From Hyalangium gracile (lineage in GTDB: Bacteria > Myxococcota > Myxococcia > Myxococcales > Myxococcaceae): a stretch of DNA of 64,000 nt. Positions 37,400-45,969 of the stretch are shown here, piece by piece; the stretch's first letter is position 1; every line of letters begins with the position of its first letter. The notes under the pieces were generated by a model that ran no database searches, had not been told where the DNA came from, and saw nothing but the letters and a program-made list of their open reading frames with translations. The stretch lies in assembly GCF_020103725.1 (NCBI RefSeq), contig NZ_JAHXBG010000013.1, forward strand, positions 244,237-308,236, written 5' to 3'. The position numbers were made by a program, and so were the translations under genes.

Positions 37400-38454
37400 G
37401 GCAGCTCACCTCCAACCGTGACCCCCGCCGGCGTGGCGGAGACCGTGACAGGCGTGCCGAGCAGCCAGAGCGTTCCTCCGGCGATGGCCGTGGCGCCCGC
37501 GATGCCAAAGAGGACATTCGCCAGCCGTGCGTTCGAGCGGGCCCGCTCATCGAGCTCGAAGGCCTCTCGCTGGGTGAGCCCGGTGGTCAGGCCCTGCTCA
37601 TTCACCGCGGCGCCCTCCAGCTGGGAGCGGGCGCTGCGGGAGCGCAGTCCGAAGTATCCCCCCGCGGCCCCGGTCCCCGCCGCCACCCCCAGGCTCACGT
37701 AGGCCAGCTTGCGCCAGGCAGAGGTGGAGGTCGCGGAGGAGCGCTTCTCCACGGAGGGCGTGTCCTGCGTGGGCGTCAGGGGAGGGTTCAAGGCGGCCTG
37801 TGGCCGGGGAGCGGCCCGGAGCAGGGGAGCGGTGGCGCTGCCCACCAGGGCGAGGACGGCCTGGCGCTCGTCGAGCAGCTCCGCCCACCACTGCACCCGC
37901 GCTCCCTTCACCGCCGCCGAGGCCTCGCCCTTCGCGAGCGGGACTTCCTGGAGGCTCCAGTCGGCTCCCTCCGCGCGCAGGTGGAAGCGCACGGCCCGGC
38001 CCAGCTTCAAGGGATCGGCCGCCACCCGCACCGTCACCCGCTCGATGGGGGTGGGCCCCTCCTGCTCCGGCTCCGGCTCCAGCCGCAGCGCCCCGTGGTC
38101 TCCCACCCAGGCCTTGGCCTCGAAGAAGGGCGTCACCACGCGGGGGGCATAGTCCCCCTCGAGCCGGTGCTCCGGCGAGAGCACCAGCAGCGTCTGGAAG
38201 GCGGTCCGCGCCTTCGCCGGCTGCTGGAGCATGGCGGCCACCACCCCCTGCATCTCGAGGATCTGAAGCAGGGTGTCGCGGTCGTTACCGGGATGTGCAC
38301 GGGCGGCGTCCAAGGCCCGGGAGGCTTCGGGATAACGCAGCCTGTCGAACAGCATCCGGGCGCGGGGCAGGTCCGGGTTGGCGGACTCGCCTCGGGCCAG
38401 AGGGACGAGCAGCAGGGTGGTGGCGAGTGCGATGAGCCTGGGTAGGGAGGACAA
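37396..38454 (-). CDS. Exported protein with TPR-like helices and C-terminal membrane segments
   Basis: The 352-residue protein has an N-terminal signal peptide (MSSLPRLIALATTLLLVPLARG). Residues 28-110 form TPR-like helices (ARMLFDRLRYPEASRALDAAR, LLVLSPEHRLEGDY). A beta-rich section with paired arginines follows, then a hydrophobic helix near residue 250 (LAYVSLGVAAGTGAAGGYFGL) and another near 318. It shares an ATGA overlap with the downstream lipoprotein and is divergent from a PEGA-domain kinase. Many myxobacteria carry this kind of TPR protein next to a kinase operon. Role unknown. Confidence 0.8.
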   Translation of the reverse strand: MSSLPRLIALATTLLLVPLARGESANPDLPRARMLFDRLRYPEASRALDAARAHPGNDRDTLLQILEMQGVVAAMLQQPAKARTAFQTLLVLSPEHRLEGDYAPRVVTPFFEAKAWVGDHGALRLEPEPEQEGPTPIERVTVRVAADPLKLGRAVRFHLRAEGADWSLQEVPLAKGEASAAVKGARVQWWAELLDERQAVLALVGSATAPLLRAAPRPQAALNPPLTPTQDTPSVEKRSSATSTSAWRKLAYVSLGVAAGTGAAGGYFGLRSRSARSQLEGAAVNEQGLTTGLTQREAFELDERARSNARLANVLFGIAGATAIAGGTLWLLGTPVTVSATPAGVTVGGELP

Positions 38455-38484
38455 GCCCTACCATGCTAACCGTTCATCCCAGGA

Positions 38485-40296
38485 ATGGTCGAATTGACAG
38501 TGCCCCGGAGGGATGAAGAAAGTGGGCCTGTGAGCACCCCACCCCCACGCCAGCTCTTCTCGGATGTCCCTGCCGCCTGGGAGCAGGGGCTGGACGTGGG
38601 CCGCTACCACCTGCTGTCGCGGCTCGCCATCGGTGGCATGGCCGAGATCTGGCTCGCCCGCCAGCTGGGGCCCCAGGGCTTCGAGAAGTTCATCGTCATC
38701 AAGCGCATCCTCGACGGGCTGGGCACGGACCCCGAGTTCGTGAAGATGTTCCTGGACGAGGCCCGCATCGCCGCGCAGCTCAACCACCCGCACATCGTCC
38801 AGATCTTCGATCTGGGGGAGGAGGCGGGGGCGTTCTACATCGCCATGGAGTACCTGCCGGGCGAGGACGTCTCCACCGTGGCTCGGGTGGGCCTGCGGCA
38901 GGGCAAGCCGCTGCCCATCCCCTACGCGGTTCGCATCATCGCGGATGTCGCCGAGGGCCTGGCCTACGCGCACGCCAAGAAGGGGCCGGACGGGGCCCTG
39001 CTGGGCATCGTCCACCGGGATGTGTCTCCGCAGAACCTGCTCATCACCTATGACGGGGTGGTGAAGGTGGTGGACTTCGGCATCGCCAAGGCCGCCAACC
39101 GCGAGAGCCAGACGCTGGCCGGCCAGGTCAAGGGCAAGACGTCCTACATGTCGCCCGAGCAGGCGCGGGGGCAGACGCTGGATGGGCGCAGCGACATCTT
39201 CAGCCTGGGGATCATCCTCTTCGAGCTGGTGACGCGCAGGCGCCTCTTCCAGTTCCCCGAGCCGCTCGCGGCGCTGCAGGCGGTGGCCAGCGACGATCCG
39301 ATTCCCCTGGCGCACGAGCGCAACCCCGACGTCCCGGAGCCCCTCAGCCGCATCATCGAGAAGGCGCTCGCGCGTGATCGCGACCAGCGCTACCCCACCG
39401 CGCGTCACTTCCAGAGCGCGCTGGAGGACTGGCTGCGCACCCAGCCGGATGCTCCGGGCTCGGCCGAGCTGGCCAGCTACATGTCCGAGGTGTTCGGCTC
39501 GCGCATCCAGGAGCGCACCCGGCTGCTCGAGGCGGCACGCTCCGGGGATTTCACTCCCTCGAGCGCGCGTCGGGTGCTGCGCAAGCCCACCACGGAGTCC
39601 ATGCCGGAGGGTGGGGTTCCCGAGGAGAAGACGCAGCAGGGGCAGCCGGCTCGAGGGCTACCGCGGTCGTTGCTGGCGGCGGCCGCGGTGCTGGTGCTCG
39701 CCCTGGCGGCCGGGGTCATCTACGCCCTGCGTCCGGCGCCAGTGGAGTCGGTCGTTCAGGGAGCCACCCCACCCGCGCCCTCGCTCCCAGCCCCGCCGGT
39801 GCTCACCATCGAGACGGATCCGCCGGGAGCCGCGCTGCGGGTGAATGGCAAGGACGTCGGGCGCTCGCCCGTGACGCTCGACACGCTGGCCCTGGGCGAG
39901 CACACCGTGACGGCCACGCTGGAGGGGCGGAAGTCGGCGGAGCGTCAGGTCAAGCTGGCCCACCCGGGCGAGCGGGCCATGGTGGTGCTCGCGCTGGTTC
40001 CTGAGGCACCAGCTCCGGAGACGACCCCTCCGGAGGCGCCGGCTGGCGACGCGCAGGGCGCTGGCGCGTCCAAGACGGCGAAGAAGGCGGCGATGGGGCG
40101 GCTGACCCTGAACACCACGCCCTGGACGCGCGTCTTCCTGCGCGGGCGGCAGCTTGGGGACACCCCGCTCATCAACCACCCGCTGCCCGCGGGCCGGCAT
40201 CAGCTCAAGCTCGTCAACGAGGAGAAGAACATCTCCACCGTCATCGAGGTGGAGATCTGGGCCGGGCAGGTCACCTCCAAGAAGCTGCGCCTGTGA
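38485..40296 (+). CDS. Transmembrane Ser/Thr protein kinase with PEGA domains
   Basis: The 603-residue protein has a kinase domain at about 40-305 (GGMAEIW, VIKRI lysine, IVHRDVSPQN, VVDFGIAK, YMSPEQARG). A Ser/Pro-rich juxtamembrane segment leads to one transmembrane helix near residue 400 (LLAAAAVLVLALAAGVIYAL). The exported part contains two PEGA-like units, about 430-500 and 545-600 (IETDPPGAALRVNGKDVGRSP; TTPWTRVFLRGRQLGDTPL), which often bind peptidoglycan or envelope partners. An internal GTG at 38530 is an equally plausible start, since only 30 bases separate the annotated start from the divergent gene. Confidence 0.9.
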   Translation: MVELTVPRRDEESGPVSTPPPRQLFSDVPAAWEQGLDVGRYHLLSRLAIGGMAEIWLARQLGPQGFEKFIVIKRILDGLGTDPEFVKMFLDEARIAAQLNHPHIVQIFDLGEEAGAFYIAMEYLPGEDVSTVARVGLRQGKPLPIPYAVRIIADVAEGLAYAHAKKGPDGALLGIVHRDVSPQNLLITYDGVVKVVDFGIAKAANRESQTLAGQVKGKTSYMSPEQARGQTLDGRSDIFSLGIILFELVTRRRLFQFPEPLAALQAVASDDPIPLAHERNPDVPEPLSRIIEKALARDRDQRYPTARHFQSALEDWLRTQPDAPGSAELASYMSEVFGSRIQERTRLLEAARSGDFTPSSARRVLRKPTTESMPEGGVPEEKTQQGQPARGLPRSLLAAAAVLVLALAAGVIYALRPAPVESVVQGATPPAPSLPAPPVLTIETDPPGAALRVNGKDVGRSPVTLDTLALGEHTVTATLEGRKSAERQVKLAHPGERAMVVLALVPEAPAPETTPPEAPAGDAQGAGASKTAKKAAMGRLTLNTTPWTRVFLRGRQLGDTPLINHPLPAGRHQLKLVNEEKNISTVIEVEIWAGQVTSKKLRL

Positions 40297-40300
40297 GCCG

Positions 40301-41596
40301 TCAGCCGAACTCGAACGCGAGCATCTCCTCCACCTGCTGGTAGCGGGCGAAGAGCTCCTCACGCGTCGGCGCGCCCAGGTTGACGATGCCGTAGCGGAAG
40401 CTGCCCACGTCCTGGTCCAGCGCCGAGAGCCGCTCGCCCGCGGTGCACAGCACCTTGATGATGGTGCCCGGGAAGCGCTCCTTCACCGCCGCGAGCTGCG
40501 CCTCGGACGGGACGCGGAGGACGCGGGCATCGCTGAAGCGCCGCAGGACGAAGCTGGCGGCGACCCTGTCCCTCCCGGAGCCCGGCTGCCATGGCACCGG
40601 CTGGCCCGTGGCCAGCGCGAGCTGCGCCTCGTAGGTGTTCATCCCGTCCACGCGCTCGTAGAGGTCCGCGAATTGGTAGGACATGCGCGGGTTCACCTCG
40701 ATGACGGAGACGGTGTCGCGCTGCGTGTCGTGGAACATCTCGATGTTGAAGCAGGCATGGTCGAACCCCGAGGCCCGCATCAGGCGCACGGCGATGTCCC
40801 GCATGCGGGCCTGGACGCTGTCGGGCAGGTGCGAGGGGTACTCGAAGCGCTGGAAGCTGATGGTGCCCGGGTACATCACCGAGTCGACGATGCCCATCAC
40901 CACCGGCCTGCCGCGCTCGACGAAGCCATCCACCGTCACCTGCGTGCCCGCCAGGGGGGCCTCGCCGATGAACCAGTAGGCGGGGACCTGCCCGTCGGTG
41001 TAGCGCCGCAAGAGCTGCTGGAAGGGCCGCAGCAGCAGGGACTTCTCGATGCGCTCGCGCCAGGAGAAGCGCACGGCGCGGCGGAAGTCCTCGGGGCCAT
41101 GCACCATCTGCGCGCGGATGGACATGGTGCCCTTCACCGGCTTGAGGAAGAACGGATAGGCCAGCCGGCGCAGCCGCGGCGGTCCGGAGAAGGGGTTGAT
41201 GGGCTCGAAGTCTGGCGTCGCCTCCGGCACGGACTGCTGCTGGAGCCGCCGGCTGTAGTACTTGTGGCTCAGGAGCACCACCGCGGCGGGGGGCGGAACG
41301 GGCAGCCCGAGCCGCTCTCCCACCAGCGCGGCGAACATGCAGCCCGGGTAGTCGCCCGTGCCCAGGATGCCGCTCAGGCCCGCGTCGCGGTACGTCTCCA
41401 CGGCCTGCTCCACCCAGCGCGACACGTCGAAGCGCAGGCCCGCCACCAGTGACGGCTGCTCGACGAGCTTCTCGCCATGGAAGAGCAGCTCGAAGCGCTC
41501 GTGGAAGCGCGCGCCGAGCGTCTCCTTGTCCCATGGCCCGGGGCAGACGACGAGCACGCGAGGGCGCTCGGAGGGGAGAGGGGCCGGAGCCATCAT
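40301..41596 (-). CDS. ATP-grasp family ligase-like enzyme
   Basis: The 431-residue cytosolic protein carries an ATP-grasp fold. The nucleotide lysine is in YPFFLKPVKG near residue 145, and the metal-binding FNIEMFHD...VIEVNPRMSYQF lies near residues 285-310. The N-terminal part has a pre-ATP-grasp Rossmann-like segment (PRVLVVCPGPWDKETLG). The family forms amide or thioester bonds by acyl-phosphate intermediates; the substrate here is unknown. The start overlaps the stop of the upstream membrane enzyme (ATGA), so it is translationally coupled as the third gene of an operon. No obvious lesion. Confidence 0.87.
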   Translation of the reverse strand: MMAPAPLPSERPRVLVVCPGPWDKETLGARFHERFELLFHGEKLVEQPSLVAGLRFDVSRWVEQAVETYRDAGLSGILGTGDYPGCMFAALVGERLGLPVPPPAAVVLLSHKYYSRRLQQQSVPEATPDFEPINPFSGPPRLRRLAYPFFLKPVKGTMSIRAQMVHGPEDFRRAVRFSWRERIEKSLLLRPFQQLLRRYTDGQVPAYWFIGEAPLAGTQVTVDGFVERGRPVVMGIVDSVMYPGTISFQRFEYPSHLPDSVQARMRDIAVRLMRASGFDHACFNIEMFHDTQRDTVSVIEVNPRMSYQFADLYERVDGMNTYEAQLALATGQPVPWQPGSGRDRVAASFVLRRFSDARVLRVPSEAQLAAVKERFPGTIIKVLCTAGERLSALDQDVGSFRYGIVNLGAPTREELFARYQQVEEMLAFEFG

Positions 41597-43467
41597 GTGA
41601 TGCCTCGCAGGTTCATCAGGTGGGAGGCCAGCTCCACCGCGTAGCGCTTCTCCGCGCCGGTGAGCTCCTCGACGTGCTCGTCGTTCCAGTCCATGCGCAG
41701 GCAGCGGTCGAGCACCAGATCCACCATCAGCTTCTCTCCCTGGAGGAGCACGCCGTAGTGCGAGGTGGTGCCGCGCGAGGGGTGGCCCGCCCAGACGAGC
41801 AGCTCGGGCCTCCGGTCGTCGTGCAGCAGCGAGTCGCCGAAGACGGGCTCTCCATGGGCCAGCCCGAGCAGATCGAGCACGGTAGGCAGGACGTCGAAGT
41901 GCGAGGAGAAGGGCACCTCACGAGGTGCGAGCTCCGGGTGGTGGAAGAGGAGAGGGACATCCAGCTCGTCCCGGGTGATGGCGCTGCCGTGCGAGTGGTA
42001 GCCCAGGCGGCCGAAGGCCTGTCCATGGTCGCTGCTGACGACGACGAGGGGCTCCGTCACCAGGCCTCGCTGCCGCAGCCCCTCGAGCAGGGCGCCGAAC
42101 AGGGCATCCTCCTCCTCGATGGCGTTGAGGAAGCGCCCGTAGTCCTCCGTGGAGTCGAAGCGGCGGAAGCGCTCCGGGTCAATGACGCGATAGGGCACGT
42201 GGGTGTGGGTGGCGTGGACGTGCAGGAAGCGCGGTCCGCTCCCGCCGCGCCAGGCCTTCCCGAGCTGCTCCAGCCCCTGGGACAGGAGCAGGTGGTCCGA
42301 CAGCAGCCCCGTCTGCTCGGGGGCCAGCAGCGGCCGGTCGATGACGTGCTGGAAGCCCGCCTTGTCCAGGATGGCGCGCAGCTCATAGTCCGCGGTGCGC
42401 GCGGTGGTGAGGTAGGCGGTCTGATAGCCCGCCTCGCGCAGCGCGCGCAGCCCCGAGAAGCCCGCGGCCTCGGTGTAGCGGCTCGCATACAGCGCGATGT
42501 GGGCGTTGTTGGTGGTGGGCGACAGGCACGCGTGGTGGCGCGAGCGGAGCGCTCCGGGCAGCGGCCCCTGGAAGAACGGGGTGTGCGCGCCGCCGGCAGC
42601 GGTGGCGTGGAGGTGGAGCCGCCCCACGGACTCGAAGGTGAGGAGCACGACGTCCCGTCCGCGCAGCAGCCCATGGGCGGCGCTCGGCCGGGGCGGGCGG
42701 GGCTCGGAGGCGAGGAGGTGCGCGTGCTCCGGGCGAGGCTGGAAGCCTGGGCGGCTCGGGCGGAGACGCTCGAAGAGGAAGTGCCGGACGCCCGAAGGGC
42801 CCGTGCTCCTCCCGCGCCAGGCCTGCACCGGGTAGCTCAACGCCAGCAGCCCCAGCACCGAGGCCGCGGCGGGCACCTCCGCGCCAGGCAGGAAGGGCAC
42901 GGCCGCGCCCACCAGCAGCAGGGCGCCACAGGCCATGAGCGCCCGGTGCCGTGCCCGAGCGGCCGTGCACACCCACGCGGCGGCGACGAAGTACACGCAG
43001 AGCCCCAGGGTGAGCCCCAGCCGTGCAGGGCTCTCGGCTCCCAGGAACAGCCCGGCATGGGCGAGCGCCGCCACCGCCGGCAGCGCCGCGAAGAGCCGAT
43101 GGGTGGCGAAGAAGCGGCGCGCGAAGGACAGCTCCGCCAGCTCCCGGTACAGCACCGAGAGGATGACGCTGCGCACGCCTCCAGGGCCCAGCTCGATGGT
43201 GAAGATGCGGAAGAGGAGCGCGTCGAGCCAGAGCGCGAAGTACAGGAGCGCTCCCCCCAGCAGCCCCACGACGGCGCCCGCCGGGCCCAGGCTCGCGGGC
43301 AGCACGAGCACCAGCTCCAGCCCCGCCACCCACGCGAGATCCTCCAGATCGATCGCCGCATCGACCGAGAAGCCCCGGTACTTCACGGCTTTGATCAGGG
43401 CCACGCAGGCCGCTCCCGCCAGCGTCAGCTCCAGCCAATGGGTGCACAGCCGCGCCAGCCCGCTCAT
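41593..43467 (-). CDS. Membrane alkaline-phosphatase-superfamily enzyme, LtaS/phosphoglycerol-transferase-like
   Basis: The start MSGLARLC overlaps the stop of the upstream gene (ATGA). Residues 1-200 of the 624-residue protein contain about five transmembrane helices. The rest is an extracytoplasmic domain of the alkaline phosphatase/sulfatase fold: metal-binding TFESVGR, a possible Thr nucleophile in SPTTNNAHIALY, and metal motifs SSDHGQ and YHSHGS. The sulfatase C-x-P-S-R motif is absent, so it is probably not an FGly sulfatase. The layout resembles phosphoglycerol or phosphoethanolamine transferases that modify envelope polymers. Acceptor unknown. Confidence 0.83.
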   Translation of the reverse strand: MSGLARLCTHWLELTLAGAACVALIKAVKYRGFSVDAAIDLEDLAWVAGLELVLVLPASLGPAGAVVGLLGGALLYFALWLDALLFRIFTIELGPGGVRSVILSVLYRELAELSFARRFFATHRLFAALPAVAALAHAGLFLGAESPARLGLTLGLCVYFVAAAWVCTAARARHRALMACGALLLVGAAVPFLPGAEVPAAASVLGLLALSYPVQAWRGRSTGPSGVRHFLFERLRPSRPGFQPRPEHAHLLASEPRPPRPSAAHGLLRGRDVVLLTFESVGRLHLHATAAGGAHTPFFQGPLPGALRSRHHACLSPTTNNAHIALYASRYTEAAGFSGLRALREAGYQTAYLTTARTADYELRAILDKAGFQHVIDRPLLAPEQTGLLSDHLLLSQGLEQLGKAWRGGSGPRFLHVHATHTHVPYRVIDPERFRRFDSTEDYGRFLNAIEEEDALFGALLEGLRQRGLVTEPLVVVSSDHGQAFGRLGYHSHGSAITRDELDVPLLFHHPELAPREVPFSSHFDVLPTVLDLLGLAHGEPVFGDSLLHDDRRPELLVWAGHPSRGTTSHYGVLLQGEKLMVDLVLDRCLRMDWNDEHVEELTGAEKRYAVELASHLMNLRGIT

Positions 43468-44027
43468 CGGAGGAAGGCCTTCCAGTAGGAGAAGGCGTAC
43501 CAGGCGAGGACGGCCGAGAGGAGCAGCCGAGCAGTCAGCGAGCTGTCCCGCCACAGCCAGGCCGTGGCCCCCGCGACCAGCAGCGCCTCCACGAGCGCCA
43601 CCTTGCGTCCGTGGTAGCGCGGATCCCAGTACGAGATGGGGCTGATGAAGCGGTAGTGGCTGAAGGGGAGGAAGTGTCGGTGCGCGTCCACCGCGTGGAC
43701 GGGCAGATCCCCCAGCGCATGCAGAAGCATGCTTCCGAAGAAGATTGCCACCAGACTGGAGCCCGTGGCCACGCCGACGAGTGTGCCCAGCAGCGTCAGC
43801 GGAATGGAGTGCGCTCCATGGATGAGGTTGAGCCAGAAGGGGCGCTGGTAGCTCTCGCTCCAGATGCGCTCTTCCGGCAGGCCGCGCAGGTAGTGCTCGC
43901 GCAGGTAGAGCACGACGATGGGAACGTCCGGGAGGATGGCCCCCGCGACGATGGGCAGTGTGTGCTCGGGCGTGACGGCGCCAGACAAGATGGCCAGGTT
44001 GATGACGGCATGCCCCGGGGTATGCAC
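43464..44027 (-). CDS. Small multi-spanning membrane protein, metal-dependent-hydrolase-like
   Basis: The GTG start (MHTPGHAVINLAILSG) gives 187 residues; the frame is open 24 codons upstream but only from a TTG. Four or five hydrophobic helices alternate with His-containing segments (TPGHAVINLA, HGAHSIPLTLLG, LLHALGDLPVHAVDAHRHFLPF). The repeated His and Asp residues resemble the YdjM/DUF457 membrane-bound metal-dependent hydrolase family. It is first in a three-gene operon with ATGA overlaps to the LtaS-like enzyme. The 121 bases upstream, to the divergent fibro-slime gene, hold the likely promoter. Confidence 0.72.
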   Translation of the reverse strand: MHTPGHAVINLAILSGAVTPEHTLPIVAGAILPDVPIVVLYLREHYLRGLPEERIWSESYQRPFWLNLIHGAHSIPLTLLGTLVGVATGSSLVAIFFGSMLLHALGDLPVHAVDAHRHFLPFSHYRFISPISYWDPRYHGRKVALVEALLVAGATAWLWRDSSLTARLLLSAVLAWYAFSYWKAFLR

Positions 44028-44148
44028 GAGTGCATCATAGGGAGCAGCCTGGAGAGCGAGCAGGTGAGTAGCGCCGCGAGCTGATCCACCCGAGTGCAAG
44101 TGTCAGGAGTTGATTGACTCGGCTGCTGCGAACTTTCACCATCGCACC

Positions 44149-45894
44149 ATGCCTGGAATGTCCACCCGCTCTTCGCTCTCGACGTTGCTCCTGGCCTCAC
44201 TCTTCTTCAGCCTGACGGGTTGCGTGGGAGACCCTCCGGACGGCCCCCACCTGGACCCGGGCGGCACGGATGGCGGCACGAATGGTGGGCCGGACGGAGG
44301 CCCGGATGGAGGGCCCACCAACCTGGGCTGTGGCGACCGGACGATCCAGGCTGGCGAGGCCTGTGATGACGGCAACAAGAGCGGCGGCGACGGCTGCGCG
44401 GCGGACTGCAAGGCCATCGAGTCCGGCTGGTTCTGTGACACGGCGGGCGCATCGTGCATCCGCAACGTGTGCGGTGACGGACGCACCGGGTCGACGGAGG
44501 CGTGTGACGATCGCAACACCACCTCCAACGACGGCTGCAGCGCGACGTGCACCATCGAGGCGGGCTGGACGTGTCCGCCCGGCGGAGGCCGCTGCAATGC
44601 CGCCAGGTGTGGCGACGGCATCATCGCCGGTGACGAGGACTGCGAGGACGGGGACAACCCGCCTGCCGGCAATGACGGGTGCAGCGCCGTCTGCCGCCTG
44701 GAGCGCGGCTACAAGTGCGAGACCCCCGGCTCGCCCTGTGTCACCACCACCTGCGGCGACAGGAAGGTGGAGGGGACCGAGCAGTGCGACGACGGCAACA
44801 ACAACATGGGCGATGGCTGCTCGCCGCTGTGCGTGCGTGAGCCCAACTGCAACAACGGCAACTGCACGGCGGTGTGCGGAGACGGGGTGATCCTGCCCGG
44901 CGACACCACGGAGGAGTGCGACGACGGCAACCTGCGCCCCAACGATGGCTGCTCGCCCCAGTGCAAGTACGAGCCGGGCTTCAGCTGCCGGACCATCGAG
45001 GAGCAGCCGCCGTCCTTCATCGAGATCCCCGTGGTGTACCGGGACTTCATCGGCAAGGACAGCCAGATCAACGGCACCAACCTCATCCACCCGGACTTCA
45101 ACGACAAGACGGGCAACGGTGAGAAGGGCATCGTCCAGACGACGCTCGGCGCGGACGGCAAGCCGGTGTACGCGGTGACGGACGTCCCGAACAGCACCAC
45201 GCACGGCAAGGCCTACTTCGACCAGTGGTACCGGGACACGCAGAACGTGAACAAGACCATCGTCACGACGCTGCGGCTGGACCGGCAGCAGCAGAGCGGC
45301 GCCTACCAGTTCTACAACGCGGCGTTCTTCCCGCTCGACAACCACGGGTGGGTGGCCTCCGGTCACGAGAGGCTCCTCACCAACAACCACAACTTCAGCT
45401 TCACCAGCGAGGTGCGCTACTGGTTCGAGTACAAGGGCACCGAGGTGCTGGAGTTCATCGGCGATGATGACGTCTGGGTCTTCATCAACAAGAAGCTGGC
45501 CGTGGATCTCGGTGGCCTCCACTCGGCCCAGACGGGCACCGTCAAGCTGTGGGAGCGGCCGGATCTCAACCTCACGGTGGGCAAGGTCTACGAGGCCGTC
45601 GTCTTCCAGGCCGAGCGCCACACCACCGAGTCCTCGTACAAGCTCACGTTGACCAACTTCGTCACCCGCCGCACCGAGTGCAAGAACACCTGCGGCGACG
45701 GCGTCGTCCAGGAGCCCGAGCAGTGCGACAACGGGACGAACACCGGTGGCTACGGCCAGTGCGCTCCGGGCTGCATCTACGGGCCGCGCTGCGGTGACGG
45801 CGTCGTCCAGCCGGCGGGTGGCGAGGACTGCGACGACGGCAACACCAACAACAACGACGCCTGCAGCAACGTCTGCCAGATCATCTTCGGCTGA
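44149..45894 (+). CDS. Fibro-slime domain lipoprotein with Myxococcus Cys-rich repeats
   Basis: The 581-residue protein starts MPGMSTRSSL, with a signal peptide and lipobox LTGC. A GGTDGG-type linker precedes five Cys-rich repeats of the DUF4215/TIGR02232 type (pattern C-G-D-G...C-D-D-G-N...D-G-C...C) at about 65-285. A fibro-slime/PA14-like domain (about 290-515; VVYRDFIGKDSQ, FIGDDDVWVFINKKLAVDLGGLH) follows, then two further Cys-rich repeats to the end. Fibro-slime proteins are extracellular or cell-surface, with carbohydrate or matrix binding suspected. It is divergent from the envelope operon. Many disulphides are expected. Confidence 0.93.
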   Translation: MPGMSTRSSLSTLLLASLFFSLTGCVGDPPDGPHLDPGGTDGGTNGGPDGGPDGGPTNLGCGDRTIQAGEACDDGNKSGGDGCAADCKAIESGWFCDTAGASCIRNVCGDGRTGSTEACDDRNTTSNDGCSATCTIEAGWTCPPGGGRCNAARCGDGIIAGDEDCEDGDNPPAGNDGCSAVCRLERGYKCETPGSPCVTTTCGDRKVEGTEQCDDGNNNMGDGCSPLCVREPNCNNGNCTAVCGDGVILPGDTTEECDDGNLRPNDGCSPQCKYEPGFSCRTIEEQPPSFIEIPVVYRDFIGKDSQINGTNLIHPDFNDKTGNGEKGIVQTTLGADGKPVYAVTDVPNSTTHGKAYFDQWYRDTQNVNKTIVTTLRLDRQQQSGAYQFYNAAFFPLDNHGWVASGHERLLTNNHNFSFTSEVRYWFEYKGTEVLEFIGDDDVWVFINKKLAVDLGGLHSAQTGTVKLWERPDLNLTVGKVYEAVVFQAERHTTESSYKLTLTNFVTRRTECKNTCGDGVVQEPEQCDNGTNTGGYGQCAPGCIYGPRCGDGVVQPAGGEDCDDGNTNNNDACSNVCQIIFG

Positions 45895-45909
45895 CGGGTG
45901 TTCCACCTA

Positions 45910-45942
45910 GGGAGGGGGCCGGCTCGGTGAGCGGCTCCTCCC
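45910..45942. terminator. GC-rich hairpin between convergent genes
   Basis: GGGAGGGGGCCG pairs imperfectly with CGGCTCCTCCC across a short loop, in the 75-base gap between the fibro-slime gene and the convergent TPR gene. It lacks a U-run, so terminator function is tentative. Confidence 0.35.
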
Positions 45943-45969
45943 GTGGGCTCGGCGGCGGGGGAGGGGGCG

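Noticed and set aside
41593..43467. True sulfatase
   Set aside because: The C/S-x-P-x-R formylglycine motif is absent; the residues present fit LtaS/phosphotransferase relatives.
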